DNA of 64,000 nucleotides from Xestospongia bergquistia (lineage: Eukaryota; Porifera; Demospongiae; Haplosclerida; Petrosiidae): positions 736,001-800,000 of the forward strand of contig OZ014425.1 of the NCBI GenBank assembly GCA_963965975.1, in the 5' to 3' direction. The notes beneath the pieces were generated by a model, which did no database searches, had not been told where the DNA came from, and saw nothing but the letters and a program-made list of their open reading frames with translations. Shown piece after piece: positions 31,057 through 47,740 of this stretch. Every line of letters starts with the position of its first letter. The first letter of the stretch is position 1. The translations under genes were made by a program, and so were the position numbers.

Positions 31057-32654
31057 TCATTGTATATTTTCTAATAACAAAGCTATGCCTTGACCTCCTC
31101 CAATACAAGCTGATCCTATAGAATATTTGACACCTCTACGTCTCATCTCGTACACAAGATGAGCTGTGATACGAGAACCTGAAGCTCCTACCGGATGACC
31201 TAGAGCTATAGCACCACCATTAACATTGGTCTTGTTTCTATCAAGACCAACTTCTTTTTCTACAGCTAAAAACTGTGCAGCAAAAGCTTCATTTACCTGA
31301 AATAGATGAATGTATATCAATAAATGTATGTATGGCTAGACACACTTACTTCCACTAGGTCTATCTGATCCAAAGTCATGTCAGCACATGCCAATAACTT
31401 TCTGATAGCGTAGGCTGGTCCAATTCCCATAATAGCAGGATCAACACCGGCTAAACCATACCCAATAATACGTGCTAAAGGTGTCAAGTTATGTTTGTTT
31501 ACCGCATCTTCACTAGCTACTATTACAGCAGATGCACCATCAGAAATACCCTACAAAATTATAATCAATTTTTTCTGTGTTTCTGCTCAATGTTTTTCAT
31601 ACCGAGGCACTACCAGCTGTCACAGTACCATTCTCTTTAAAGACTGGAGGCAAGGTTCCTAGTTTTTCTAATGTAGTTTCACGAGGATGTTCATCAGCTG
31701 TCATCATCTCAGGACCTTTCTTTCCTTTGACCTCCATTGGCACCAACTCGGCATCGAAATAGCCATTTTTATTAGCTAGAGAGAGAGAGAGAGGAAGGGG
31801 AGAGTTACCAACCACTCCAAGATACTATCCACACAATTCTATACCATTTGCCCATCTCTGCTGACTCATCAACGAAAACTCATCACATTGTTCACGACTG
31901 ATGTCGTATTGCTCAGCAAGGTTCTCTGCTGTCACTCCCATTGGTAATTTGACGTAGGCATCAGATAAGGTAGCCCACAAGCTATCCTCAAGCTATAAAA
32001 CAAATCAACATTATACAATTTATAATTAATGTTTTATTAGATAATTTTAATGAAGTAATAATTTACCTTGGGTTCTTTACCAAGAGGCATTCCCCAACGA
32101 ATATTACGAACAATATAAGGTGCTTGACTCATATTCTCAGATCCTCCAGTAAGTACAATTTGACTCAAACCAGTCCCTATCTCCTAGTAAATGTATTATA
32201 ACAAATTAAGAGATAATATCGTTACCTGCATAGCATTAACAATAGACTGAAAACCAGACCCACACAGTCTGTTAACAGTTAAAGCTGGTACTGATATTGG
32301 TACTCCGGCTTTCAAGGCAGCGTGTCGTGCAATGTAAGCACCATCTGTAGAAGACTAGAGACATTGTATGTCAACAATGGAGTAATTTAGATTAAAGTAC
32401 ATTTTTTCTTAAAAGTATGAAATGTCCATTCTCTTCACAGTATAACATTTCTGAGCTTTGATACTTACTTGACTGACATTACCAATTATAACAGAGTCAA
32501 TAATATCAGGAGATATATTGCCTGAATCCATTGCTGCTTTGTTTGCCACAGCTGCTAGTTCAGTAGCAGAGATATTTTTGAATTTTCCACCAAACGTTCC
32601 AAATGGAGTTCGTTTAGCAGCCACAACAAATACACCTCTTATAAGACTAGCCAT
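31057..32654 (-). CDS. ACAA2: 3-ketoacyl-CoA thiolase, mitochondrial type
   Basis: Seven exons: 32654-32469, 32354-32226, 32183-32067, 31992-31845, 31775-31603, 31550-31350, 31296-31057; 397 residues, equal to human ACAA2. Catalyses the final thiolytic cleavage of 3-ketoacyl-CoA in fatty-acid beta-oxidation. The nucleophilic Cys is in [12 protein letters not shown] (about 93). The active-site [21 protein letters not shown] (His about 352) and SACIGGGQG (Cys about 382) are all intact. The N-terminus [20 protein letters not shown] matches the uncleaved targeting segment of ACAA2. No sign of decay. Confidence 0.96.
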
Positions 32655-32795
32655 GTTCAGCTAAATGTTAACTCCTCCCTAACGATTATCCAATAAATTA
32701 TTCATTAAGATATGACATATTGCACTAACTACAACTAAAAAGTAAATGACAACATTAAAAAAATTTTTTTTTTGATTTATGAAAAATTGTAGTCA

Positions 32796-34290
32796 TTATA
32801 GATTCCATCCTGGACCAGAAAGAGCAGGCACTTTGCGATGTTTAGTGTTACGACATTTCTTTCCCGACCGATAATCTCGCTTGATTCTGTTATATTTACC
32901 AGCATCATTAAACTCAGCATAGAAACTAAGAAAGAGAAAAGGAGAGCAAGTATATGTACTACTAGACTTATCCTGAAACACTCACACTCTGTATTCATCA
33001 GTTCTAAGATAATCAAAAAGCTGTTTAATGTTTACTGAATGACTCTCCAGACATTCTATCAAAGGATTGTCGTTGATTTTAAAACAACTCTTTTCGGTCT
33101 GGAAATTTAGTCGAGCTAATATAATGAAAAAAATATAATAAGTCTTTAATAAAATTTGATGTTTTATTCACTAACATAATTCAGGAGGTAATACATTAAT
33201 TTGATTTCCTTGAAGTTGCAGTGTCAGCAATTTACTACAGGCATGAATAGTAGAGGGAACATCAACAATGTCATTATCACGAAGTATTAACTAATGGAAG
33301 AAAATAAATCATTAGAAGTTCTTTACAAATGAAGGAGGGCTACTTACGACTTCAAGATGGACAAACTTCTCAATGTTAGGTGGAAACATATTCAGGTCAT
33401 TATCACCAAGAAATAATGCCCTTAGACAACCTATAAAAGAGACATAGAATGAACAGTGTACAGCCAAAAATATTACTACTGCTACCAAATTACAGTATTG
33501 GTAGTAAGTTCGAGAGTCTTACCTCCAAGATAGGCAAAGTTAGCAGAGAAAGATGCTGATGTAAGGTTGTTATAGGTGAGGTCTAATATTTGAAGGCAGG
33601 GAAAGGAGCCAAAACCACGAGGTAACTCACAGAGACGATTCAATCTAAAAATAGATTATTTTTTACCTTATATAGTAAAAAAGAGTCACATTGTTGTTTA
33701 ACCAACAATTAACTATTATGGTATACACAAGAGTACATTATACATAATGAGTCCATTAACTTACGCTACATTGAGTTCTCTTAGTTTGGGTAATGTACTA
33801 ATGGTTCCTGGTAACTCCTAGATAAATCAACAAACATCAGAGAAAGAGGGAAAGAACTTACTTCCAAATGATTATTGAACAGATTGAGATATTCCAAACT
33901 TGGAAGGTTGGCAATTTCTGGTGGAAGCTCTATATAGAGATAAAATACAATATTAGATGTGTAACATGTAATGAACTATAATCTTAATGCCAGACATTCT
34001 GTAAGGGAGGGTCTGGCCTTGAAACTAAAGTGATATACCTGCTATTTTGTTGTGACTGAGAATAAGTTTAGTTAAATGACGAATTGAAACTATTAGAAAT
34101 AACAATAGCATTATAACGTCATTATTACATTAATATATGGCTGTTCAAAGGACACATTTATAGATAAATTTCATTTCTTACATAACTCTGGTACGTCTTC
34201 TAAGACAGAGATGCCTTCATCAGGAAGATGGATAGCTGTCTCTTTCTTCTGTCTAGATTGTTCAACAGCTTTTCTCAACGCTCTACTCAT
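32796..34290 (-). CDS. RSU1: Ras suppressor protein 1, leucine-rich repeat adhesion protein
   Basis: Nine exons: 34290-34182, 34089-34039, 33929-33862, 33817-33765, 33644-33523, 33430-33348, 33290-33176, 33115-32986, 32925-32796; 286 residues. The N-terminus MSRALRKAVEQSRQKKE matches RSU1. Seven or more LRRs follow, for example HLTKLILSHNKI, LPSLEYLNLFNNHLE, CLQILDLTYNNLTS, CLRALFLGDNDLNMFPPNIE, LLTLQLQGNQINVLPPEL. The tail (NDNPLIECLE... IKQLFDYLRTDEYRV) aligns with the human cap region. RSU1 binds PINCH in the ILK-PINCH-parvin complex at integrin adhesions. Divergent from YME1L1 with 110 bp between ATGs; tandem with ACAA2, 141 bp apart. Confidence 0.93.
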
Positions 34291-34400
34291 GATCTGTTTG
34301 TTTCTTTGTTGTCAATTAATCAGACCACGCCTATTTAACACACCCACTTGCATGTTCTGGCTGACAAAGGAGGCTCAATTTTCAGTGTTTTTATTAAATC

Positions 34401-38880
<4,480 letters not shown>

Positions 38881-38998
38881 CAAAAACTTGTAACATCACA
38901 ATAATTATTAATATTATTATTATAAATCATGTTGAAACTAACCATTTTTAAAGAGCTCCGCCTTCATTTATTAACTTGACCCCACCGGTTAAAGCGCT

Positions 38999-41900
38999 AT
39001 GGCTGGAGATATTCGTAACTTTAACACTGAAGAATTGATTGGTTTCCTGCAAGACCTTTCAGGACGAGTGCATACAATTATAAGACAAAAGAAAATTAAT
39101 GGCAGGTCATTTCTGTTACTCACTGATGAAGAATTGCTGAGGTTTGACATGGAGGAAGAGAGTGATAGAATTCAAGTGTTACAGAAAATTCACGAGTTAA
39201 CAGGAGAATTGGAACCAAAGGTATCTAGTTATTATATGTACATAATATTTATAACAATGCTTGTTTACTTTAAGATTGTCAAAGAAGAGTCAAAAGAGGA
39301 AGTACCTTTAGACATGTAAGTATATACCAACCCCTAAATTATTGTTAACCCTAATTTGTGGTATATGAATTCCAATATTTTAACAATATATCCATCTGCT
39401 GTCATATATCAAAGGCCAATATGATAGTATATACAAATGTTTGCAATATTGATGCATTCTAGGCAATTCTATAATTGTTTTGGTCCACATTGTAATCCTG
39501 CACTTTAATAGAATTCTATTTACTTTAAATTGTTGCACATTTCCAAGGGGATCCTAAAATGACCCGTTTTTAAGGAATAATTTATTAAAACTAGCTATAG
39601 CAGCTAATAATGTTCATGACTGGCTCCTCCCTATACAAATTCTAGATTAGAGATATACTGGATGTGGAAATTTCTTGCTCAGCAGACATAGAACTTTACA
39701 AATTATAGAGGTGTGGCAAATAGCTAACAAAAAGGCTTTAAAATGTGCATTATGTAATGTAAAAAGCATTTATATGAGTGGAAATACATGAAATACAAAA
39801 ATATATAATATTATACTGTCTTGCTTCACTTGGAATTTTTATTCATCAGTAATTTGTTTATTAACTAGTTGGTTGTTTATACTGTAGGTTAAATTATTTC
39901 CTATTATTAATCATTAGCTGTGATTCGTGTCTTTTTCCATTGACTATGAATTGTGATTGTCATAAATTTGTGTCTCTACTTAATTTGATGTCCTTTTCTG
40001 CTATGGAACTAATTACATTAATTTTTTATCATTTTAGTTGTCAACCTGACTTAACAAACAAACAAGAAGTTATGACTATATTATTTCAAACTATTCTACC
40101 TGCATTTCTATGGGGATGGGATGGAAAAAACTGTCATCTTCTAATTTCATTTGATGCTTCTGAACTTGATAGTTGTATGACTCCATTTGAAATTATTCGG
40201 TTAGTCCACAATACAATTCATAATGTTCTTTTATAGTTACTTTCATTTAATAGTGCTACTAAAGAAGGTCATATCATCTTAAAAGGGAAGCTGCAGTTGC
40301 AAATTGAGACAATAAGACAACACGACTATTGCTTTGCTTACAAATATACTGTATCAACAAGTATTTTGCCAAAGACATTTGAACACATTCCCTATAGGAG
40401 AAGTACAAAATCTGTAAACCGATTGCTCTTAATTCCAAAGAATACTGTTATCTCAGGAGGTAATATAGATTGTTACCTAACATTGCTTATAGTCTATGTT
40501 ACTTTCTTTAGCTAATAGAACAATTAATTTGAATTATAATAATTATGAACAATGCTTTAATACTAAAATATAATTTGATGGATACAATTTACCTTTAATC
40601 TATTGTGACAGGTCTTTTCAGATGTTATGATGTTTTAATCTGTCCTGACAAAAATGCTTCGGATCTTGTTGATCAATCTTTGATCTCCAGGGTGTACGAC
40701 TATTTCCAAACAACTTTTCCAGATCTGCAGCTTGAGGAAACCCAAAATATACTTGCTGATTATAGTGCTATGAGATTCATTAGTCTTCATACTCATTTAT
40801 TAAAATACCAAAGGATATTATCCAATACCTCATTCACTCTCCATTCATCAACAGTGGTTCAATTATATAAAACTATTGTGTCTATATATAACCAGATATA
40901 TGAGTGTCATGTTCAGGTAGTATCTTCACGGAAAAAAGCCACTTCTAAAAGTCAATTAGATGAAGCAAAACAAGTATGACTTTAATAAATTTAATAAATT
41001 GTTAGTTAATTGATTATATTGTATTAATTTAGTGGATGGTTGATTGGTTTGTTGAGACATCTACTATGACACTGAACAACTTACAAAAAGAAGAGAATTC
41101 ACATTCTAAATATACCTATGTCATTTCTGGAGCTATTATTTCAGTAGCAATCCATAAATTAAAGTTAATGAAGTTAATGACCACTGATGAACTGCTGTGT
41201 GTTTCCAATCTTCTACATATTCAACCAAGTGTTAGAGAAGATGGTAGTAAATTCTGTCCTAGTTTTGATGCTTTAATGAAGTGCTTAGTTGATGATGCAA
41301 AGTGCGTAGTTTAATATAATAATTCATGTAGTTTTATTTCTTTAAACTTATAGGGACAAGTTGAAAAATGCTATTGTAGAAACATTCCAATTGATTGTCT
41401 CTCAAACTAAAGGAAAGAACATTGACTGGTTGTCTCTACTTCCTTTGTATAATTTCTTGACCTTTGACAGGAAACCATTTATGGAACTACCAACAAACCA
41501 TGAAAACATCAAATGGAGTTTTTTTGAAGTCTTGACTGAAAACAGAAGTGGTTTTCAGGAATATGTGCACCATTCTAAATATGCCTGGTAAATAATTTTA
41601 TGTATATTCCATTTACTTCATTTTACTATAATTATTTTCATTTATTTTGTAGTTTTGAAACACTTTGGATGAATTTTGAGGGCATAATAGAACTTGATCC
41701 TATTTTAATGAAAATTCTAGTGTATATGTGTCCACAAAATGAACTGGTCCACATTCTTCAACATGCTCCTCCAATTCTTGGAATAAGTTATCTTATTAAT
41801 ATATGGAATGAAAAGAAATCTATCAAAGATATTGATAAAGAAGTATTTATCTAGTTTTTATTACTTAACTAATGACTATTTTTCAGATATATCTATTAGT

Positions 41901-44476
41901 GGATCGTTTGAAAGGAATTCAAATGTCCATCAGTCTTTTGGATGCTAATTCCTGGTTAGATATCAAATAGCTATCCATTCAAACATTAGCAATATCTTAT
42001 TAGGAGTAAAATGGGTGATGAATTATTTGAAGCAACAATAAGCCTTGTTGAAGCCATTATTAACAAGATACAGAACTATAGTCATCTTTCAATTCTTAAG
42101 GAGACACTTGAATTTCATCTTTATATAATTTCTGAACTTAGTTGTCATGGCAAAGAAGAAAGTTTAAAATGCTACCTGGATAAAACAGATGATCTTCTCT
42201 GTCAATGGATCAATCATCGTAATGTTATAGGAAGTAATAAGATTGGTGGTAACAATGCAGAAAAATTAAAAGATGAAGTTGAGGTATTAATTAAGATATA
42301 ATTATTACCTGTGTTTATATAAATATAGCTATGGAAAACTTTCGTTGAAGGACAATCTTGTCACAAAAATGAAACTGTTTCTAGTCTGTGGAAGGATAAG
42401 CTAAAAGAAATTATTGAGAGAAGAGCTGAACAGGTATTTATATATTTACACAATCAGTGTATATAATTTCATTTAAAACAAACCATTTATTTTATTAAAG
42501 TTAATAAATGAATAAGTTGCTGTAATTAGCTAATCTGTTTTGTATCACAGTTAAAATGTATTTACAATGTATAGGTTCCTGATGAAGAAAAGTTATCATT
42601 TTTTATAAAGTATCATTCATACTTGGATAAGAATTGTCCTCAGGTCATATTAGATGTATTTTTCCAAATAGGAGTCAATGGGTTGTCTTTTTATAAAAGA
42701 AAGGTAACTATAAAATGTTAAACTGTGTTATATAAGTTTTATACTAAGATTGCATTGAAAACACAAGAAGATGTACCTGCTACTATTCTTCAATTCCAGG
42801 AGTCAACTACTCTTCAACTAACAATAGCACAATTACATCAAAAACTTCTAAAGAAGGAACATTTAATTTCAGATCTAGAACATGTACAAACAACACTCCA
42901 GTATCAGATAGCAGAACATGAGGACAGAGGGAAATTACTTCAACAACAGCTACATGATAGTCAAGAGAAAGAAAAAGTACTTCGTCAAGAACGCAATGAA
43001 CTCCATCAAGAATGTAATGATGTTCATCAAAAACTCCTAGAATCAACTGTTGACTTTCAAAAAAAAGAAAGAGAATTACATCAAGAACTTCAAGAGAAGC
43101 AGCACATTATTACAGACTTACAACACATGCAAACTACACTTCAACATGAGATAAAAGAACATGAAAATAAAGAAAGTTTACTTAAACAACAGCTACAATC
43201 TCAAGAAAAGAGGGAACAACAACATTTACATGATAGTCGAGAGAAAGAAAGAGTACTTCTTCAAAAATGTAACGATACTCATCAAAAACTCCAACAATCA
43301 ACCATTGCTCTTCAAGAAACGGTGAGACAACTACAACAGGAGAAGCAAAAATTAATGACTGAATCACAAGAAGCCCAAGCTAGACTCCAATGTCAAATAA
43401 AAGAACTTAAGTTGAGAGGAATCCTTCTTCAAGAGCAGCTACAGGATCAAGAAGAGAGAGAACAAGAAAAGCTACAGGAAGAAGGAATACTTCGTCAAGA
43501 ACGTGATGATCTTTGTTGCCAACTCCAAGAATCAACTACTGCTTTTCAACGAATACAACAAACTAATATTAGTCTTCAACAGCAAGTTCAACAATTACAA
43601 CAAGTACAACTAGCTAACACCACTCTTCAGCAAAAGGTTGAAGAGAGTCAACAAGCTATTACTACTCTTCAAGAACAAATTGAGCATTTACAAGAACAAT
43701 CACATTGGATAGTGAGGAGAGAGGAGATTGACATGACTGAGGATGTCCTTGGCAAAGGTAGTTGGGGAGAAGTTAAAGTGGCTAAATTTCGTGGCCTTAA
43801 AGTAGCTGCCAAATGTCTTCATGAGCTTATCCTGTCACCTTTGAACATAGCAGTTTTCACTCGAGAAATGGAGATTGCTGCTCGAGTACGTCATCCCAAT
43901 CTACTCCAATTTATTGGAGCTACTCAAGTGGGTACTGCTATCATCCTCACTGAGCTAATGCCAACCAGTTTATATAAAGAGCTTGAGAAATCTTCACTAA
44001 CTCGTCCTCAAATTATCAAGATTACCCAAGACATATCTACTGCTCTAAACTACCTTCATCTTTGGCAACCACACCCTATATTACATCGTGATGTTAGCAG
44101 TCCCAATGTCCTCCTTGAACCATCTGGTAGTGGAATATGGAAGGCTAAACTCTCTGATTATGGCTCAGCTAATCTTGTTCAGTGCATCTCAGATAAAAGT
44201 GTAGCTCCTGGTAATCCTTTCTATGCTGCACCAGAAGCACCATTTCCTGATCAACATACTCCAGCAATGGATGTCTACAGTTTTGGTGTGTTACTTATGG
44301 TAATGATCCTACGTCAACTTCCTCATTCAACGACAGCTGAACGAATAGCTCAAGCTGGAACTATTCAGTGGCCAGCTATGAAACCCCTCGTTCAGAGATG
44401 TGTTATTTATGAAATTCGAAAACGTCCGTCTATTACTCAAGTTCTCACTGACCTTGAAAAACTATCAAGTGTTTAA
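38999..44476 (+). CDS. Chimeric gene A: SAM domain + RNF213-type N-terminal region + coiled coil + protein kinase
   Basis: Thirteen proposed exons: 38999-39220, 39275-39315, 40038-40199, 40254-40459, 40612-40973, 41033-41301, 41354-41587, 41653-41842, 41887-41954, 42004-42283, 42329-42433, 42575-42703, 42749-44476; 1331 residues in one frame. Residues 1-74 are SAM-like (LIGFLQDL... GRSFLLLTDEELLRFDM). Residues to about 756 parallel the first 750 of the neighbouring RNF213-like gene, including a CBM20-like segment (WGWDGKNCHLLISFD). The last exon encodes a Gln/Glu-rich coiled coil (about 770-1075), then a kinase domain: glycine loop GKGSWGEV, VAAK lysine, HRDVSSPNVLL, DYG instead of DFG, and AAPE, so catalysis is plausible. 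It resembles tyrosine-kinase-like kinases. The coiled-coil frame has no ATG until about 43126, which favours the fusion; the linking acceptor (ATACTAAG at 42748) is weak. No AAA core or RING is present. Confidence 0.7.
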
Positions 44477-44899
44477 CTTACTTTATTTTGCATGTAAATA
44501 TATTGTATCTAGTATTTCTTTAGTATAAAAATTGGATATCATACTTTGTGTATGGGTTTTTATAGTTACACTTTGTACTTTGTAACAATTGTTGTCAAAA
44601 CTGGTAATAAGTTTGGGTTAGTCCATTTTGGTTACATACTATAGGTGACAGACTTATTTTGGTTATCTATCATGTATGGCAATTTACTAGTCTTATCCCA
44701 AACTCCATGACATCATTGAATATGTCACATATGATAGTTCATAATATTCTATTTTAGAGTTTAGATAATAATATTCACATACAATTGGGTCCTTTCCATG
44801 TAACCACATTGTTACTATAAATAGTAACACATCTGTTGTTATTTTAGAAGGTGGGGCATAACCTCTCATATGTTAGTATATTCAGAATCACCTACAAAA
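44477..44899. repeat. 3' flank of gene A with repeat copy 1
   Basis: From about 44560 this is the first of four related ~300-bp segments. It contains the perfect palindrome TGTTACTATAAATAGTAACA (44811-44830) and an AACTCCATGACATCATT segment. No gene is seen. Confidence 0.7.
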
Positions 44900-45608
44900 G
44901 AAGATTAATAGCAGGTCATTTCTGTTACTTAAAGTAGCTGCCAAATGTCTTCATGACATTATCATGTCACCATATAACATATCAGTTTTCACTCAAGAAA
45001 TGGAGATTGCTGCTCGAGTACGTCATCCCAATCTACTCCAATTTATAGGAGCTACTTGAGTGAGCATTGCTATCATCCTCACAGAACTAATGCCCACTAG
45101 TTTACGACAAGAGCTTGAGAAATCTTCACTAACTCATCCTCAAATTATCAAGATTGCTACAGATGTATCTGCTGCTCTAAACTACCTTCATCTCTGGACA
45201 CCAGTCCCTATCCTTCATCGTGACATTAGTAGTCCTAATGTCCTCCTTGAACCATCAGGTAGTGGAATATGGAAGGCTAAGCTCACGGATTATGGCTCAG
45301 CTAATCTTGTTCAGAGCATTTCAGCTGGTAGTGTAGCTCCTGGTAATCCTTTCTATGCTGCACCAGAAGCACCATTTCCTGATCAACATACTCCAGCAAT
45401 GGATGTCTATAGTTTTGGTGTGTTACTTATGGAGATGATTTTAGGTCAACTTCCTGGTTTAACAACAGCTGAACGAATAGATCAAGCTGAGATTATCCAA
45501 TGGTCAGCTATGAAACCTCTTGTTCAGAGCTGTATAGTTCAAGAATGTAAAAACCGCTTATCAATTGCTAAAGTTCTCACTGACCTTGAAAAACTATCAA
45601 GTATTTGA
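44895..45608 (+). pseudogene. Truncated SAM-kinase pseudogene
   Basis: A 36-bp piece almost identical (34/36) to the SAM exon of gene A (KKINGRSFLLL, near 39087) is joined directly to kinase sequence starting at KVAAKCLH. The glycine loop and coiled coil are missing. An in-frame TGA at 45057-45059 interrupts the domain at the position of the Gln in FIGATQVGT. After it, the frame continues intact through HRDISSPNVLL, DYGSA and APE to the same end (DLEKLSSI) as gene A. Close similarity to gene A suggests recent duplication. A short protein starting after the stop is conceivable but would lack the ATP-binding lobe. Confidence 0.85.
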
Positions 45609-45969
45609 CTTACTTTATTATACATCTAAATATTTAGTGTTTATTTAGTGTGAAAATATAGACAGTATACTGTATGTATGACTATTCATGATTTCATTTT
45701 ATATTTGTCAAAGCTGGTAATAAGGTTGTATTAGTCCATTTGATGACATATTGTGGTAATATAGTTGATTATCTAGTAGCTACTAGTCTCATTCCCAAAA
45801 CTCCATGATATCATTAAATATGTGACTTATAACATGTGATAATATTTATTTTATACAATTGAGTAACTACATTGTTACTATAAATAGTAACATACATTTT
45901 TAGGGTGTGATACATAATCTAATATGTGGGTATATCCAGAATCTATCTACAACCAATACCATTACCTGT

Positions 45970-46330
45970 ACACTAAGCTGAAAGTAGATATGGTTATTGG
46001 AGCTAGAAAGGGTACCTGACTAAGAAATTGTATATGATACTGAAAATATATTATAAGTGATAGTTGATCTGCTAAATGCTTCATATCTAGTTGAGAATGT
46101 CATTTGAATATAGCAATGACTCTGGTCACTAAATTTGCTATCTATTATCAAGTAAGATTTGTTAACATATTATTTACATATAGTACATTATATAAACACA
46201 AGAATCTATTAATATGAATGGTCTATTTTTAGTACTTTGTAAAAAGTGTAACTGTTAGTTGTTTATATTATTATAAAGACACATTGACTACAGTAAAGTA
46301 AAGATAGTTAGTTTGGGTTGTATATACTGG
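45970..46330 (+). pseudogene. Decayed YME1L1 exon 19-20 fragment, copy 1
   Basis: The stretch TGGTCACTAAATTTGCTAT (about 46115-46133) followed by ATCAAGTAAG is nearly identical to the end of YME1L1 exon 20 and its donor (38474-38507). Upstream sequence aligns more loosely with exon 19 (GTAGATATGGTTATTGGAGC versus the MDVAMGG codons). No frame survives. Confidence 0.6.
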
Positions 46331-47429
46331 TATTGTGATTGTGTTATACTGTTTTGTGAGAGTCAACAGAGTTAATGGACATAATTATAACTAATCATAT
46401 TCCCCACAAAATGGTAATTAAGAAGAGCCAGATCAAGATTTGTGAATGATAAGATTATGCCAATAAGGTCACTGATATCATAATAGGTCATATTATTGCA
46501 GGCATATGGGAACAAGGTCATACAAACAAGGTGTAAACATTGGTTTATATAGCATGTGAAGAGGACAACAAAAACATAATTGTTCTGTTATTGTAAGTAA
46601 TCTGTAATCACTTTAATACCTTTACAAGTTCTTAAAATTTACATAGCTATTGACAAACCAATTAGAGTCATAGACCATACTCATTACAAATTGCTTATGG
46701 AGGTAAAGATGGCTCTATTAAGGAGCTCACAGTGGTGTATGCATACATTTAAAGCCTTCTTCACAATAATTAATAAGCAACAAACAGCCACCAGGCATTA
46801 ATAGTTGTTGTTAAAACTGGCAATAAGGATGGATTAATCCATTTTGATGTCATATTGTGGTAATATATTTTGTTATCTAGTAACTACTAGTCTCATTCCC
46901 AAAACTCCATGATATCATTAAATATGTGACTTGTAACATGTGATAATATTCATTTTATACACATACAATTAGGCCATTATGTACATTGTTACTATAAATA
47001 GTGGCATAGATTGTTTGTTATTTTAGATAGGTTTAAGGTGTGGTGTATAGGGACATAACCTCATATGTGGGTATAGAGATAGTACTGTGTGTATGACTAT
47101 TTATGATGTCACTTTATATTTTGTAACAGTTGTTGTTAAAAATGGTAATAAGGGAATAAGGGTGGATTAGTCCATTTAATTTGGTGACATACTTGGTTAT
47201 CTAGTAACTATTAGTCTCATTCCCAAAACTCCATGATATCATTAAATATGTGACTTGTAATATTTGATAATAATATTCATTTTATACACATACAATTGGC
47301 TTCACTATGTACTACATTGTTACTATAAATAGTAATATACATTGTTTGTTTTTTAAAGGCAAATTTAAGGTGTGGTATATAGAAACATGTAGGTATATCC
47401 AGAATCTACCTTTAACTACTGCCATACCT

Positions 47430-47740
47430 ATACACTAAACTGAAAAGTGGATGTGGTTATTGGAGCTAGGTAGTATTAGCTGATTAAGAAATTGTATAAG
47501 GTACTAAAGATATACTATATGGTCTACTAAATGCTTCATATCTAGTGAGAATGTCACATGAATATAGCAACAGCCCTGGTTACTAAATTTGCTATGAATG
47601 ATCAAGTAAGATTTGTCAACATAATTATTATTTACATGTATAGTCCATGATCCAAACACAGTCATATATTAATGTGAAGAGTGTGCAGAATGTAATGTTT
47701 TTGTAAAGACACTGCTGATTACAGTAGAGTAAGGATGGCT
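47430..47740 (+). pseudogene. Decayed YME1L1 exon 19-20 fragment, copy 2
   Basis: Second copy of the fragment, slightly closer to YME1L1: it keeps AGCAACAGC, CTAAATTTGCTATGAATGAT and CAAGTAAG from the exon-20 end and donor. It lies after repeat copy 4, mirroring the arrangement at 45970-46330. Confidence 0.6.

Noticed and set aside
45060..45608. Intact-looking short kinase gene
   Set aside because: It lacks the ATP-binding lobe, follows an in-frame TGA and begins in mid-domain, so I call it part of a pseudogene.
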